The position numbers and the translations under genes are program-made. Shown here in pieces: positions 15,870-22,942 of a DNA stretch of 23,706 nt. The stretch is from Bacteroidales bacterium. GTDB taxonomy: Bacteria; Bacteroidota; Bacteroidia; Bacteroidales; Dysgonomonadaceae. The notes under the pieces are model-generated. The model did no database searches, was not told the origin of the DNA, and was given only the letters and a program-made list of their open reading frames with translations. Positions within the stretch are counted from its first letter, which is position 1; every line of letters begins with the position of its first letter. Location: the NCBI GenBank assembly GCA_012728155.1, contig JAAYFR010000372.1, positions 1-23,706 on the forward strand, given 5' to 3'.

Positions 15870-17425
15870 TGCGGATGAAAACAAAATATTTCTATCTCTT
15901 CTGGTTCATAGCGCTGCTTCCGCTGATGATTCTACGCGACTACACGCCCAATAACGAGTTGCGCTACCTGAGCATTATAGATGAAGCGTTGCATAACGGC
16001 AATTTCTTCACCTTCACCCTGGATGGAGAGATCTATGCCGACAAACCGCCCCTCAGCTTCTGGTTGATGATGCTCGGTAAAACAGTGCTTGGCGGCCATC
16101 GGATATGGTACCTGTCGCTCTTATCATTTATACCGGCTCTGGTAGTACTGGTGGTGATGGAGAAATGGATGAGAAGAGAAAAATCTTTCCCCTATCAACC
16201 TGATGCGTTACTGATGCTGATGACCGGAGGATTCTTCCTGGCACTGACCATTACTATCCGGATGGATATGTTGATGGTGATGTTTATCACACTTTCACTC
16301 TACACTTTTTTCAAGATTTATAGTGGTGAAGGGAGAAAACGAGACAGTTATCTCTTTCCGTCATATCTCTTTCTGGCTCTTTTCTCAAAAGGGCCTGTCG
16401 GCATACTGGTGCCGCTACTCTCCACACTGCTGTTTTTGCTCTACAGGGGAAAAATCGGTATCTGGAAGCAATACTGGGGTTGGAGAACCTGGCTAATACT
16501 TCTTTTGGGATGCGGTATCTGGTTCACAGGCGTTTATATAGAAGCGGGAGAGGTTTATCTCAATAATCTGTTAGTGCATCAGACAGTAGGAAGAGGAGTG
16601 AACGCTTTCCATCATAAGTCGCCTTTCTATTACTACGCCATTGCGATCTGGTATTCACTGGCTCCCTGGATGTTTTTATCCGTGGGGTTGATTATTGCCG
16701 GGGTGGTTCGTAAAAAAATCCAAACCGAAACGGAGAAATTTTTTCTTACTGTTATTCTTACTACACTGGTAATGTTATCACTAATCAGCTCCAAACTGGC
16801 CGTCTATATGCTCCCAGCCATACCATTTATGATCTATCTCTCAGCCATGCTTCTCAATAAATTCGATGAAAAAAATACCTGGTTGCGGTTTTCGGTAGCG
16901 CTGCCCGCTCTTATTTTCGCAGTAACACTGCCGGCTCTTTTCTATATAAGAAAAATTGATGAAATCTCCTATATCGCTGTACCGTTAGTCTACGTAGCGG
17001 CCACCGTTCTCTCTCTCGGCGGAGTCACCGTCTTATTTCTTTTATTCCGGGAAAAAGCACTCCGCAGCTCTATCCGGGTGATGACTTTCTCCCTCTTATT
17101 GACTATCTTTATCGCCGGATTGGCCATGCCACAACTTAACCCCTATATGGGATGGAGTAAATTGTGCGGGGAAGCAATCCGGATTGCAGAAGAAAAAGGC
17201 ATCTCCGAGTACTATGTATATAAAATTTCGCGTCCGGGAAGCATGGATGTCTTTCTAAATAAAGAGGTGATTGTAGCTTCCGAAGAAGATATAGTCAACC
17301 AGAGAATGTCAGGGAAACTACTTTTACTGCCGGAAAAGGCGGTATTGAGAAACAACGATATTCAGGCTGCCATAATGGGCAAGGAACAATATAAGACGGG
17401 GCCATACCTGATTGTTATTTTTTAA
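15866..17425 (+). CDS. ArnT-like glycosyltransferase family 39 membrane protein
   Basis: A 519-aa protein with about 10-12 hydrophobic helices. The first periplasmic loop has the GT39/83 signature: RDYTPNNELRYLSIIDEAL (~24-42), where an acidic residue is catalytic in the family, followed by YADKPPLSFWLMML (~57-70). These enzymes use a polyprenyl-phosphate-linked sugar to glycosylate lipid A, LPS or proteins on the periplasmic face. The C-terminal ~80 residues form a short soluble tail. Starts at 15866, 15869 or 15875 are all possible; the first gives an ATGA overlap with the LAB_N gene. It would be the final transferase of the cassette. Confidence 0.88.
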   Translation: MMRMKTKYFYLFWFIALLPLMILRDYTPNNELRYLSIIDEALHNGNFFTFTLDGEIYADKPPLSFWLMMLGKTVLGGHRIWYLSLLSFIPALVVLVVMEKWMRREKSFPYQPDALLMLMTGGFFLALTITIRMDMLMVMFITLSLYTFFKIYSGEGRKRDSYLFPSYLFLALFSKGPVGILVPLLSTLLFLLYRGKIGIWKQYWGWRTWLILLLGCGIWFTGVYIEAGEVYLNNLLVHQTVGRGVNAFHHKSPFYYYAIAIWYSLAPWMFLSVGLIIAGVVRKKIQTETEKFFLTVILTTLVMLSLISSKLAVYMLPAIPFMIYLSAMLLNKFDEKNTWLRFSVALPALIFAVTLPALFYIRKIDEISYIAVPLVYVAATVLSLGGVTVLFLLFREKALRSSIRVMTFSLLLTIFIAGLAMPQLNPYMGWSKLCGEAIRIAEEKGISEYYVYKISRPGSMDVFLNKEVIVASEEDIVNQRMSGKLLLLPEKAVLRNNDIQAAIMGKEQYKTGPYLIVIF

Positions 17426-17435
17426 TCGAACGGAT

Positions 17436-18389
17436 ATGAAAATATTGGTCACCGGAGCCGCCGGATTTATCGGCTTTCACGTCGTACAGGAATTGATCCG
17501 ACAGGGATTTGATGTTGTCGGCCTGGATAACATCAACTCCTATTACGATATCCGGCTAAAATATGCACGATTGGCCGAGACAGGAATCGCGCAAGAAAAA
17601 ATAAGAATGGGTGAATGGGTAAAAAGCGATAGATATCCCACCTACCGTTTCATCCGGCTCGACCTGACAGATAGAGAAGGAGTTCATACGCTCTTTTGCG
17701 AAGAGAATTTCACCCATATTCTTCACTTCGCAGCACAAGCGGGAGTCAGATACTCCCTCGAAAATCCACTTTCGTACATCAATTCCAATATAGTAGGATT
17801 TACCCATCTACTGGAAGCATGCCGAGCCCACCCTGTCCAACATCTGCTTTACGCCAGTTCCAGCAGTGTGTATGGCGACGACACTCCCATACCCTATAAT
17901 GAATCGGCCCGGACCGATCATCCCGTAAGCCTTTATGCCGCAACGAAAAAAGCAAATGAGCTCTTGGCTTATGCCTACAGTAAACTCTACGGAATAGCGG
18001 CAACCGGTATCCGTTTTTTCACGGTCTATGGCCCCTGGGGGCGCCCCGACATGGCTCCATGGATATTTTTATCGGCCATCACCGAAGGGAGGCCTATCAA
18101 GGTATTCAACAACGGTAAGATGCAGCGCGACTTCACCTATATTGATGATATTGTGGAAGGGATACTCAAAATTGCACCTCTCCCTCCGCGCTCCAAAATA
18201 CCCAATATGGTATATAATATGGGCTGTGCATCACCCGTACAGCTAATGGATTTCATTCGTATTATAGAAGAAGTTACCGGCAAACGAGCCGTCAAAGAGA
18301 TGACCGACATGCAACCCGGAGATGTGGTATCCACTTATGCCGACACATCATTACTCGAACAAGAATTTGGATACAGACCCCACACATAA
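17436..18389 (+). CDS. UDP-glucuronate 4-epimerase, truncated by in-frame TAA
   Basis: A 317-aa protein from the ATG at 17436 (a TTG at 17412 would overlap the GT39 gene). It is an extended short-chain dehydrogenase of the UDP-glucuronate 4-epimerase (LpsL/CapI) group. The marks are GAAGFIG for NAD (G7, G10, G13), LDNINSYYDIRLKYARL (~34-50), HFAAQAGVRYSLENP, ASSSSVYGD, the catalytic YAATKKANELLAY and RFFTVYGPWGRPDMAPW, then RDFTYIDDIVEGI. It would turn UDP-GlcA into UDP-GalA for the GT2 upstream. The frame ends at TAA 18387-18389 right after GYRPHT, but the same frame continues for 18 codons as VESGIRNFHEWFKKNNRK to TAG at 18446. That matches the normal C-terminus of the family, so the visible protein lacks its last helix. 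Confidence 0.88.
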   Translation: MKILVTGAAGFIGFHVVQELIRQGFDVVGLDNINSYYDIRLKYARLAETGIAQEKIRMGEWVKSDRYPTYRFIRLDLTDREGVHTLFCEENFTHILHFAAQAGVRYSLENPLSYINSNIVGFTHLLEACRAHPVQHLLYASSSSVYGDDTPIPYNESARTDHPVSLYAATKKANELLAYAYSKLYGIAATGIRFFTVYGPWGRPDMAPWIFLSAITEGRPIKVFNNGKMQRDFTYIDDIVEGILKIAPLPPRSKIPNMVYNMGCASPVQLMDFIRIIEEVTGKRAVKEMTDMQPGDVVSTYADTSLLEQEFGYRPHT

Positions 18390-18446
18390 GTTGAATCCGG
18401 CATCAGAAATTTTCACGAATGGTTCAAAAAAAATAACCGAAAATAG
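18390..18446 (+). pseudogene. Detached C-terminal coding end of the epimerase
   Basis: Eighteen sense codons plus TAG directly after and in frame with the epimerase stop. The encoded VESGIRNFHEWFKK pattern is what UDP-glucuronate epimerases have after the YRPHTS motif. Changing one base of the TAA (to TCA, Ser) would restore a 336-aa protein of normal length. Confidence 0.75.
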
Positions 18447-18461
18447 AATGAGTCCATAATC

Positions 18462-18502
18462 TGCCTATTCTTCCTCGTAGTAGGCAAATTTTCAGTTTTT
18501 TG
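18462..18502 (+). terminator. Weak terminator-like hairpin after epimerase
   Basis: TGCCTA at 18462-18467 pairs with TAGGCA at 18481-18486 across a 13-base loop. AAATTTTC and a T-run at 18496-18501 follow. It lies 15 bases after the second epimerase stop and before the gapA promoter, which suits a cassette terminator, but the stem is short. Confidence 0.4.
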
Positions 18503-18513
18503 TCGCAAATAAT

Positions 18514-18544
18514 TTTATCAAACCGAAAATATATGCTACTTTTG
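18514..18544 (+). promoter_or_regulatory. gapA promoter (TAnnTTTG type)
   Basis: TACTTTTG at 18537-18544 fits the -7 consensus of Bacteroidota. The -33 position has only T-rich sequence (TTTTA near 18513-18517), so the upstream element is weak. Initiation near 18549-18551 gives a leader of about 125 bases before gapA containing a 33-codon ORF. Confidence 0.5.
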
Positions 18545-18560
18545 TAAACCTGTTAAAAAG

Positions 18561-18662
18561 ATGGGTTTTAGGGAGGTTCTTCGTCATGTTGAACAGGCTG
18601 AAATAAGGTATAAAGACCTACATAAGGCTAAAATAGATAATATGAATCCTTTTAACAAATAA
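18561..18662 (+). CDS. 33-aa small ORF in gapA leader
   Basis: The ATG at 18561 lies about 10-12 bases after the expected transcription start. The frame runs 33 sense codons to TAA and ends 15 bases before the gapA ATG. The product (begins MGFREVLRHVEQAEI) is polar, charged and looks helical, with no signal peptide. It could be a leader peptide or a small protein made with GAPDH. I recognise no family, and a chance ORF is possible. Confidence 0.4.
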   Translation: MGFREVLRHVEQAEIRYKDLHKAKIDNMNPFNK

Positions 18663-18677
18663 AAATTCAATAAAGTT

Positions 18678-19682
18678 ATGATTAAAGTAGGTATTAATGG
18701 GTTTGGCCGTATCGGACGTTTGGTTTTCCGTGCTGCACAAAACAGGAATGATATCCAGATTGTGGGTATCAATGACTTGCTCGATGTTGATTACATCGCT
18801 TATATGTTAAAATACGACACGGTCCACGGTCAGTTTAACGGATCAATCGAAGTGAAAGAGGGAAACTTAGTGGTAAACGGCAATACAATCCGTGTATCTG
18901 CTGAAAGAAACCCGGCCGACCTGAAATGGGATGCCGTAGGTGCTGAATATGTAGTTGAATCTACCGGTTTGTTCCTTTCTAAAGATAAAGCGCAAGGTCA
19001 TATCGACGCTGGTGCAAAATATGTGGTGATGTCGGCTCCTTCTAAAGACGACACCCGCATGTATGTGACCGGTGTAAATGAAAACACATATACCAAAGGC
19101 GAACAGTTCGTTTCGAACGCTTCTTGTACTACCAACTGCCTGGCACCCATTGCCAAAGTGCTGAATGACAAATTCGGTATCGAAGAGGCATTGATGACTA
19201 CCGTACATGCCACAACTGCCACCCAAAAGACAGTTGACGGTCCTTCCGCAAAAGACTGGAGAGGTGGACGTGCAGCTTCAGGCAACATTATCCCTTCTTC
19301 TACCGGAGCTGCCAAAGCTGTAGGTAAAGTAATTCCCGAGCTGAATGGGAAACTCACCGGCATGGCATTCCGCGTTCCTACCCTGAACGTTTCGGTGGTA
19401 GATTTGACTGCCCGCCTGAAAAAAGGGACCTCCTACGAAGAGGTATGCGCAGCCATGAAAGAAGCTTCGGAGGGTGAATTGAAAGGTATTTTGGGTTATA
19501 CAGACGAAGATGTGGTATCAAGCGACTTCATTGGCGATACACGTACTTCCATTTTCGATGCAAAAGCCGGTATTCAACTCAGTCCTACTTTCGTAAAAGT
19601 GGTAAGCTGGTACGACAATGAATGGGGATATTCCAATAAAGTACTGGAACTGATCGCTCACATGGCAGAAGTAAACGGATAA
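18678..19682 (+). CDS. gapA: Glyceraldehyde-3-phosphate dehydrogenase, type I
   Basis: This 334-aa enzyme oxidises glyceraldehyde-3-phosphate to 1,3-bisphosphoglycerate with NAD in glycolysis, in the cytosol. It has the Rossmann start VGINGFGRIGRLVFR (~4-18), IND with Asp33 pointing to NAD rather than NADP, and the catalytic SNASCTTNCLAP with Cys150. His178 in TTVHATTATQ completes the catalytic pair. Later marks are RGGRAASGNIIPSSTGAAKAVG and the C-terminal SWYDNEWGYSNKV. Length and motifs are complete. Codon use is that of a highly expressed gene. It has its own promoter-like element, a leader with a small ORF, and a terminator 27 bases after its stop. Confidence 0.98.
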   Translation: MIKVGINGFGRIGRLVFRAAQNRNDIQIVGINDLLDVDYIAYMLKYDTVHGQFNGSIEVKEGNLVVNGNTIRVSAERNPADLKWDAVGAEYVVESTGLFLSKDKAQGHIDAGAKYVVMSAPSKDDTRMYVTGVNENTYTKGEQFVSNASCTTNCLAPIAKVLNDKFGIEEALMTTVHATTATQKTVDGPSAKDWRGGRAASGNIIPSSTGAAKAVGKVIPELNGKLTGMAFRVPTLNVSVVDLTARLKKGTSYEEVCAAMKEASEGELKGILGYTDEDVVSSDFIGDTRTSIFDAKAGIQLSPTFVKVVSWYDNEWGYSNKVLELIAHMAEVNG

Positions 19683-19708
19683 CAATCACGTTTTATACTT
19701 ATATTAGA

Positions 19709-19737
19709 AGCGTCTCCATAAGGGGGCGCTTTTTTTG
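19709..19737 (+). terminator. gapA intrinsic terminator
   Basis: AGCGTCTCC pairs with GGGGGCGCT (nine pairs, two of them G-U) around a four-base ATAA loop, followed by T7. It lies 27 bases after the gapA stop. Confidence 0.85.
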
Positions 19738-19788
19738 TATCATCTTTTTTCAGAAGCCTCCTCCTCTTCGCGCTACGCTCCGAAGCAT

Positions 19789-19818
19789 AAAAAAAAGCCG
19801 GACAACAATTGTTCGACT
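19789..19818 (-). terminator. Likely ferredoxin terminator
   Basis: On the minus strand AGTCG (19818-19814) can pair with CGGCT (19800-19796, one G-U) around a loop containing the self-complementary AACAATTGTT, and a run of Ts follows. It lies 26 bases after the ferredoxin stop. The stem is short, so confidence is moderate. Confidence 0.45.
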
Positions 19819-19843
19819 CTTTCATCAACATATACCGGTATTT

Positions 19844-20011
19844 TTATTCCGGATGAATTGATTCTGTGGGACATACTTCTGCGCAAGAACCACAATCTGT
19901 ACATACTTCGGGGTCAATTACATAAATATCACCTTCCGAAATAGCATCAACCGGACATTCATCGATGCATGTGCCACAAGCAATACAACTGTCATCAATT
20001 ACGTAAGCCAT
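19844..20011 (-). CDS. 2[4Fe-4S] bacterial-type ferredoxin
   Basis: A 55-aa protein starting MAYVIDDSCIACGTC. Two cluster motifs are complete: C9-x2-C12-x2-C15-x3-C19-P and C37-x2-C40-x2-C43-x3-C47-P. Size and spacing are those of clostridial-type 2[4Fe-4S] ferredoxins, low-potential electron carriers in anaerobic metabolism such as pyruvate:ferredoxin oxidoreductase. It is cytosolic. It stands alone between gapA (convergent) and the PorT-like gene (divergent), with its own promoter-like element at 20056-20086. It is easily missed because of its length. Confidence 0.95.
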   Translation of the reverse strand: MAYVIDDSCIACGTCIDECPVDAISEGDIYVIDPEVCTDCGSCAEVCPTESIHPE

Positions 20012-20055
20012 AATAATAGTAAAAAAATTGTTGTTATAATTATTCTATATTGCCA

Positions 20056-20086
20056 CAAAGATAATCAGTTTTTTTCTAATACAAAA
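20056..20086 (-). promoter_or_regulatory. Ferredoxin promoter (Bacteroidetes type)
   Basis: On the minus strand, TATCTTTG (20063-20056) matches TAnnTTTG exactly. TTTTG at 20086-20082 gives the -33 element at an 18-base spacing. Both boxes are present, making this the best promoter match in the window. The leader would be about 40 bases. Confidence 0.7.
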
Positions 20087-20138
20087 GATGTCTTTGATAA
20101 AACACAATAATCGGCGGAGAAAAACGTTTAGATAGCGC

Positions 20139-20843
20139 ATGATAAAAAAGGTAATATATCTTCTCCTATTGCTTCTGGCTTCAGGAAATACCTATGGGCA
20201 GCATCATAAGTTACAACACCGTCCTTATGCTGATCAGCGGCAATTCCCCCTGGGTTTTACTCTCGGATTACATACGCAAGATCTATTGTTAACCCAATCG
20301 GGGTTTATCAATGAAAATGGAGAAGCCTGGTTTTCAGAGATTCCCATTTACTCACCAGGGTTCACAGTCGGCATCATCGGAGATATCTATCTCAACAGGT
20401 TCATGAACCTTCGGGCAATACCCTCTCTTTACTTGGGCGAAAAAAAAATTGTATTCAAGGAACAATCATCAGGCGAAGAATATAGTACCCATATCCGGAA
20501 TAATTATATTTCCCTACCTCTCCACCTGAAAATATCGGCCGACCGGATCAATAATTTCCGACCTTATCTGTTGATAGGAGGTTATGGCAGTCTGGAATTG
20601 GCCTCCACTAAAAATCAGGCTGTGTTGTTAAAACCTTATGATACAGGAATTGAGTTGGGTGCCGGATGCGACTTTTATCTACCTCTTTTTAAACTTTCTC
20701 CAGAATTAAAACTGAGTTTCGGGCTGAAGGATATACTGGAAAAAGAGAGAAGCGACCTCAAAGAGGATGATCTACGGAAATATGCCAACTCTCTGTCGAA
20801 AGCCGTCCAACGAATGATCACACTCAGTTTCCACTTCGAATGA
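20139..20843 (+). CDS. porT: PorT-like outer-membrane beta-barrel protein
   Basis: A 234-aa protein with a signal peptide (~1-20, ending TYGQ) and a beta-barrel pattern throughout, closing with RMITLSFHFE, an aromatic C-terminus typical of outer-membrane barrels. Segments such as FPLGFTLGLHTQDLLL, PGFTVGIIGDIYLNRFMNLR, ISLPLHLKI and LLIGGYGSLELAS fit the PorT/outer-membrane-barrel family. PorT is an essential part of the type IX secretion system in Porphyromonas gingivalis, where it is about the same length. Generic PorT-family barrels without a secretion role also exist, so the specific assignment is moderate. The gene ends 2 bases from the convergent GT2 gene. Confidence 0.65.
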   Translation: MIKKVIYLLLLLLASGNTYGQHHKLQHRPYADQRQFPLGFTLGLHTQDLLLTQSGFINENGEAWFSEIPIYSPGFTVGIIGDIYLNRFMNLRAIPSLYLGEKKIVFKEQSSGEEYSTHIRNNYISLPLHLKISADRINNFRPYLLIGGYGSLELASTKNQAVLLKPYDTGIELGAGCDFYLPLFKLSPELKLSFGLKDILEKERSDLKEDDLRKYANSLSKAVQRMITLSFHFE

Positions 20844-20845
20844 AC

Positions 20846-21880
20846 CTATTTCCAACTCCAACCTCTTTCAACAGCTGAAAAAGTTTTTTTCGTTTTGAAA
20901 TAGAAATCAATTAAAATGCTCTTTCCGTATTGTGTAGGGATTATCTCCTTGACTGCCTTCCGCAGGTTCTCTTGCCGTATCGATTTATAAGAGGAGCGCA
21001 TCTTCAGGAAATCGACATAAGCATCGATCACCGACCAAGCACTTCTGAAATTGGCATGCAGCAAAAGGCGCAAACAAGCAAGGATATCAAAGAAAAATCG
21101 TAAGGTAAACGTGGAATAGAATAACCGTTGCGGTATATTTTTATAAATCATCAACAAATTATTTCGGAAATTCAGGTACATCTTTTTCGGATTATCCTGA
21201 CTTAATGATGCGCCACCCACATGATAGACTACCGATGTGGGGATGCACACCACCTTCCTGTCTCGTGCATTCAAGCGCCAGCAAAGGTCTATCTCCTCCA
21301 TATGAGCAAAAAAACGGTCATCTAACCCTCCTGCTTCAATATACTCTTTCTGCCTGATACAGAGGGAAGCACCCGTCGCCCAAAAAATCGGTATCACCGT
21401 ATCATACTGACCTCGATCTTCTTCCACTTCACTCAATATTCTTCCTCTGCAGAAAGGATAACCATAACGGTCGATAAATCCACCTGACGCACCGGCATAC
21501 TCAAACCGTCCCTTTTCTTTGTAATCACGAATTTTCGGCTGCACTGCCGCCACTTCAGGATGTGCATCCATATAAGAAACCATAGGTTGTATCCAATCCG
21601 GCGTAGTCTCTACATCGGAGTTGAGCAGCACCACATATTCGGAATCTATCTGCTGCAATGCCCTGTTATAACCTTCGGCAAAACCATAATTCTTCTCCAA
21701 CACAATCACCGGTAGTTCCGGATAGTATCTCCGGAGGAACTCCTGTGAATCATCGCTTGAATGATTGTCTGCTACAATCACATTGCACTCATCACTCAAT
21801 GAATGTTGCAGCACTGAAGGGAGAAACTGCTCCAGCAACTTCCGTCCGTTCCAATTTAATATTACTACAGATGTTTTCAC
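20846..21880 (-). CDS. GT2 glycosyltransferase, rhamnosyltransferase-like
   Basis: A 344-aa protein beginning MKTSVVILNWNGRKLLEQF, the usual start of WbbL/rhamnosyltransferase-like GT2 enzymes. ADNHSSDDS (~36-44), NYGFAEGYNRAL and LLNSDVETTPDW with the metal-binding Ser-Asp are intact. PIFWATGASLCIRQ and FFAHMEEIDLCWRLN contain the acceptor/catalytic ED region. The C-terminal ~80 residues have a hydrophobic patch that could associate with the membrane. It probably acts in surface polysaccharide synthesis; sugar specificity is unknown. It is third in the minus-strand run after MtaB and the LpxL-like gene, 159 bases downstream of the latter. Confidence 0.9.
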   Translation of the reverse strand: MKTSVVILNWNGRKLLEQFLPSVLQHSLSDECNVIVADNHSSDDSQEFLRRYYPELPVIVLEKNYGFAEGYNRALQQIDSEYVVLLNSDVETTPDWIQPMVSYMDAHPEVAAVQPKIRDYKEKGRFEYAGASGGFIDRYGYPFCRGRILSEVEEDRGQYDTVIPIFWATGASLCIRQKEYIEAGGLDDRFFAHMEEIDLCWRLNARDRKVVCIPTSVVYHVGGASLSQDNPKKMYLNFRNNLLMIYKNIPQRLFYSTFTLRFFFDILACLRLLLHANFRSAWSVIDAYVDFLKMRSSYKSIRQENLRKAVKEIIPTQYGKSILIDFYFKTKKTFSAVERGWSWK

Positions 21881-21950
21881 TAATCAAAAAATAAAATAAA
21901 GAATGAAAAATGAAGAGCAAAAATCGTTGAATTGTTTCATCGTCATTGCC

Positions 21951-22008
21951 TCCCGAAGATCGGGATTTACAAATCAGTAAATTATCATTACTTTCCGATA
22001 AATCGGAA
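21951..22008. repeat. Two adjacent palindromes in lpxL-GT2 gap
   Basis: TCCCGA-AGA-TCGGGA at 21951-21965 and TTCCGAT-AA-ATCGGAA at 21993-22008 are perfect inverted repeats. A third, weaker ATCC/GGAT repeat is at 22021-22032. The first shares its arms with the palindrome at 1135-1152. No T-run follows on either strand, so they are not standard terminators. Confidence 0.6.
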
Positions 22009-22039
22009 CAAGTTGCCCCAATCCATCGGGATCAATAAA

Positions 22040-22942
22040 TCAACCAACCGGTTTCTTAAATTTCCATCGGTCATGCGACCACAAGTAATAGGCTGGTTCC
22101 CTCATAGTGGTCTCTTCCAACCTCCTCATGTAGCGCTCCATGATGCTATTTTCAGCCTCTTCGCTCGCATCGGGCGTAATCACAAAAAATTTACCTGTAT
22201 AATGTCCTCTTTTTACTTTTTTTATATCTAAATAGATAACAGAATTGCCCAGTCGGCGTGCTATTTTTTCCATACCGGTCTGAACGGGTGTCTGCTGATT
22301 CATAAAGGAGGTCCAATATTTCTCTTGTCGTGGGGCTGGCCGTTGATCGTTAAGGAAACCGATTACCATTATTTTTTCCTGTTTCTGCACGCGGATCATC
22401 TGCCGGATGACACTTTGCATCTCAATGGGTGTGGCGTTGAAATGGCTCCGCGTCTTTAAGAAGAGATGGTTGAACGCATTGGAATGTAATTTTTTATAGA
22501 CAAATCCCAACTCAATCTCATTGGCCAGATGTAGCCCGACAGAGGTAACCCATTCCCAGTTTCCATAATGGCCAAGGCTTACCACACAAGATTTTCCATT
22601 GGATGTCAGCCGGTCAATTATCTCCGGATTTTCGAACTTCATCCGCTTCCCTATCTCCTCATCACTCAGGCGAAGCGTCTTGACAGTCTCTACAAAGTAA
22701 TCACACAGGTGGCGATAGAATTTCCTCTCTATGGTCTCAATACTTTTCACAGACTTCTCGGGAAAAGCATTTTTTAGATTTTTCCTTACGATCTTTCTTC
22801 TGTACCTTACCACATAATAGGCAAACAGGTAAAGAATATCGGAGAGAAAATAGAGCACCCTAAATGGCAACAACGCATGCAGATATGTTACCGCATATAA
22901 TAGCGTTCCTCCTATTCCCTTTTTATTTCCTTCGCTATACAT
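22040..22942 (-). CDS. LpxL/HtrB-like lipid A acyltransferase
   Basis: A 300-aa protein of the lysophospholipid/lauroyl acyltransferase (LpxL/HtrB) family. The N-terminal hydrophobic segment (~12-45) is followed by KNLKNAFPEKS, and the catalytic H-x4-E motif is GHYGNWEW (His125, Glu130). Later marks are FLNDQRPAP and a conserved region around RLGNSVIYLDIKKVKRG. It should add a secondary acyl chain to lipid A from acyl-ACP at the inner membrane. Its ATG overlaps the MtaB stop by one base (TAATG), so the two are translationally coupled. Confidence 0.92.
   Translation of the reverse strand: MYSEGNKKGIGGTLLYAVTYLHALLPFRVLYFLSDILYLFAYYVVRYRRKIVRKNLKNAFPEKSVKSIETIERKFYRHLCDYFVETVKTLRLSDEEIGKRMKFENPEIIDRLTSNGKSCVVSLGHYGNWEWVTSVGLHLANEIELGFVYKKLHSNAFNHLFLKTRSHFNATPIEMQSVIRQMIRVQKQEKIMVIGFLNDQRPAPRQEKYWTSFMNQQTPVQTGMEKIARRLGNSVIYLDIKKVKRGHYTGKFFVITPDASEEAENSIMERYMRRLEETTMREPAYYLWSHDRWKFKKPVG

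Noticed and set aside
19735..19944. 69-aa plus-strand ORF after the gapA terminator
   Set aside because: Overlaps the minus-strand ferredoxin, whose two complete cluster motifs make it clearly the real gene.
20089..20096. TGTCTTTG as a promoter for the PorT-like gene
   Set aside because: Departs from TAnnTTTG at the second base and has only a weak T-rich -33 region.
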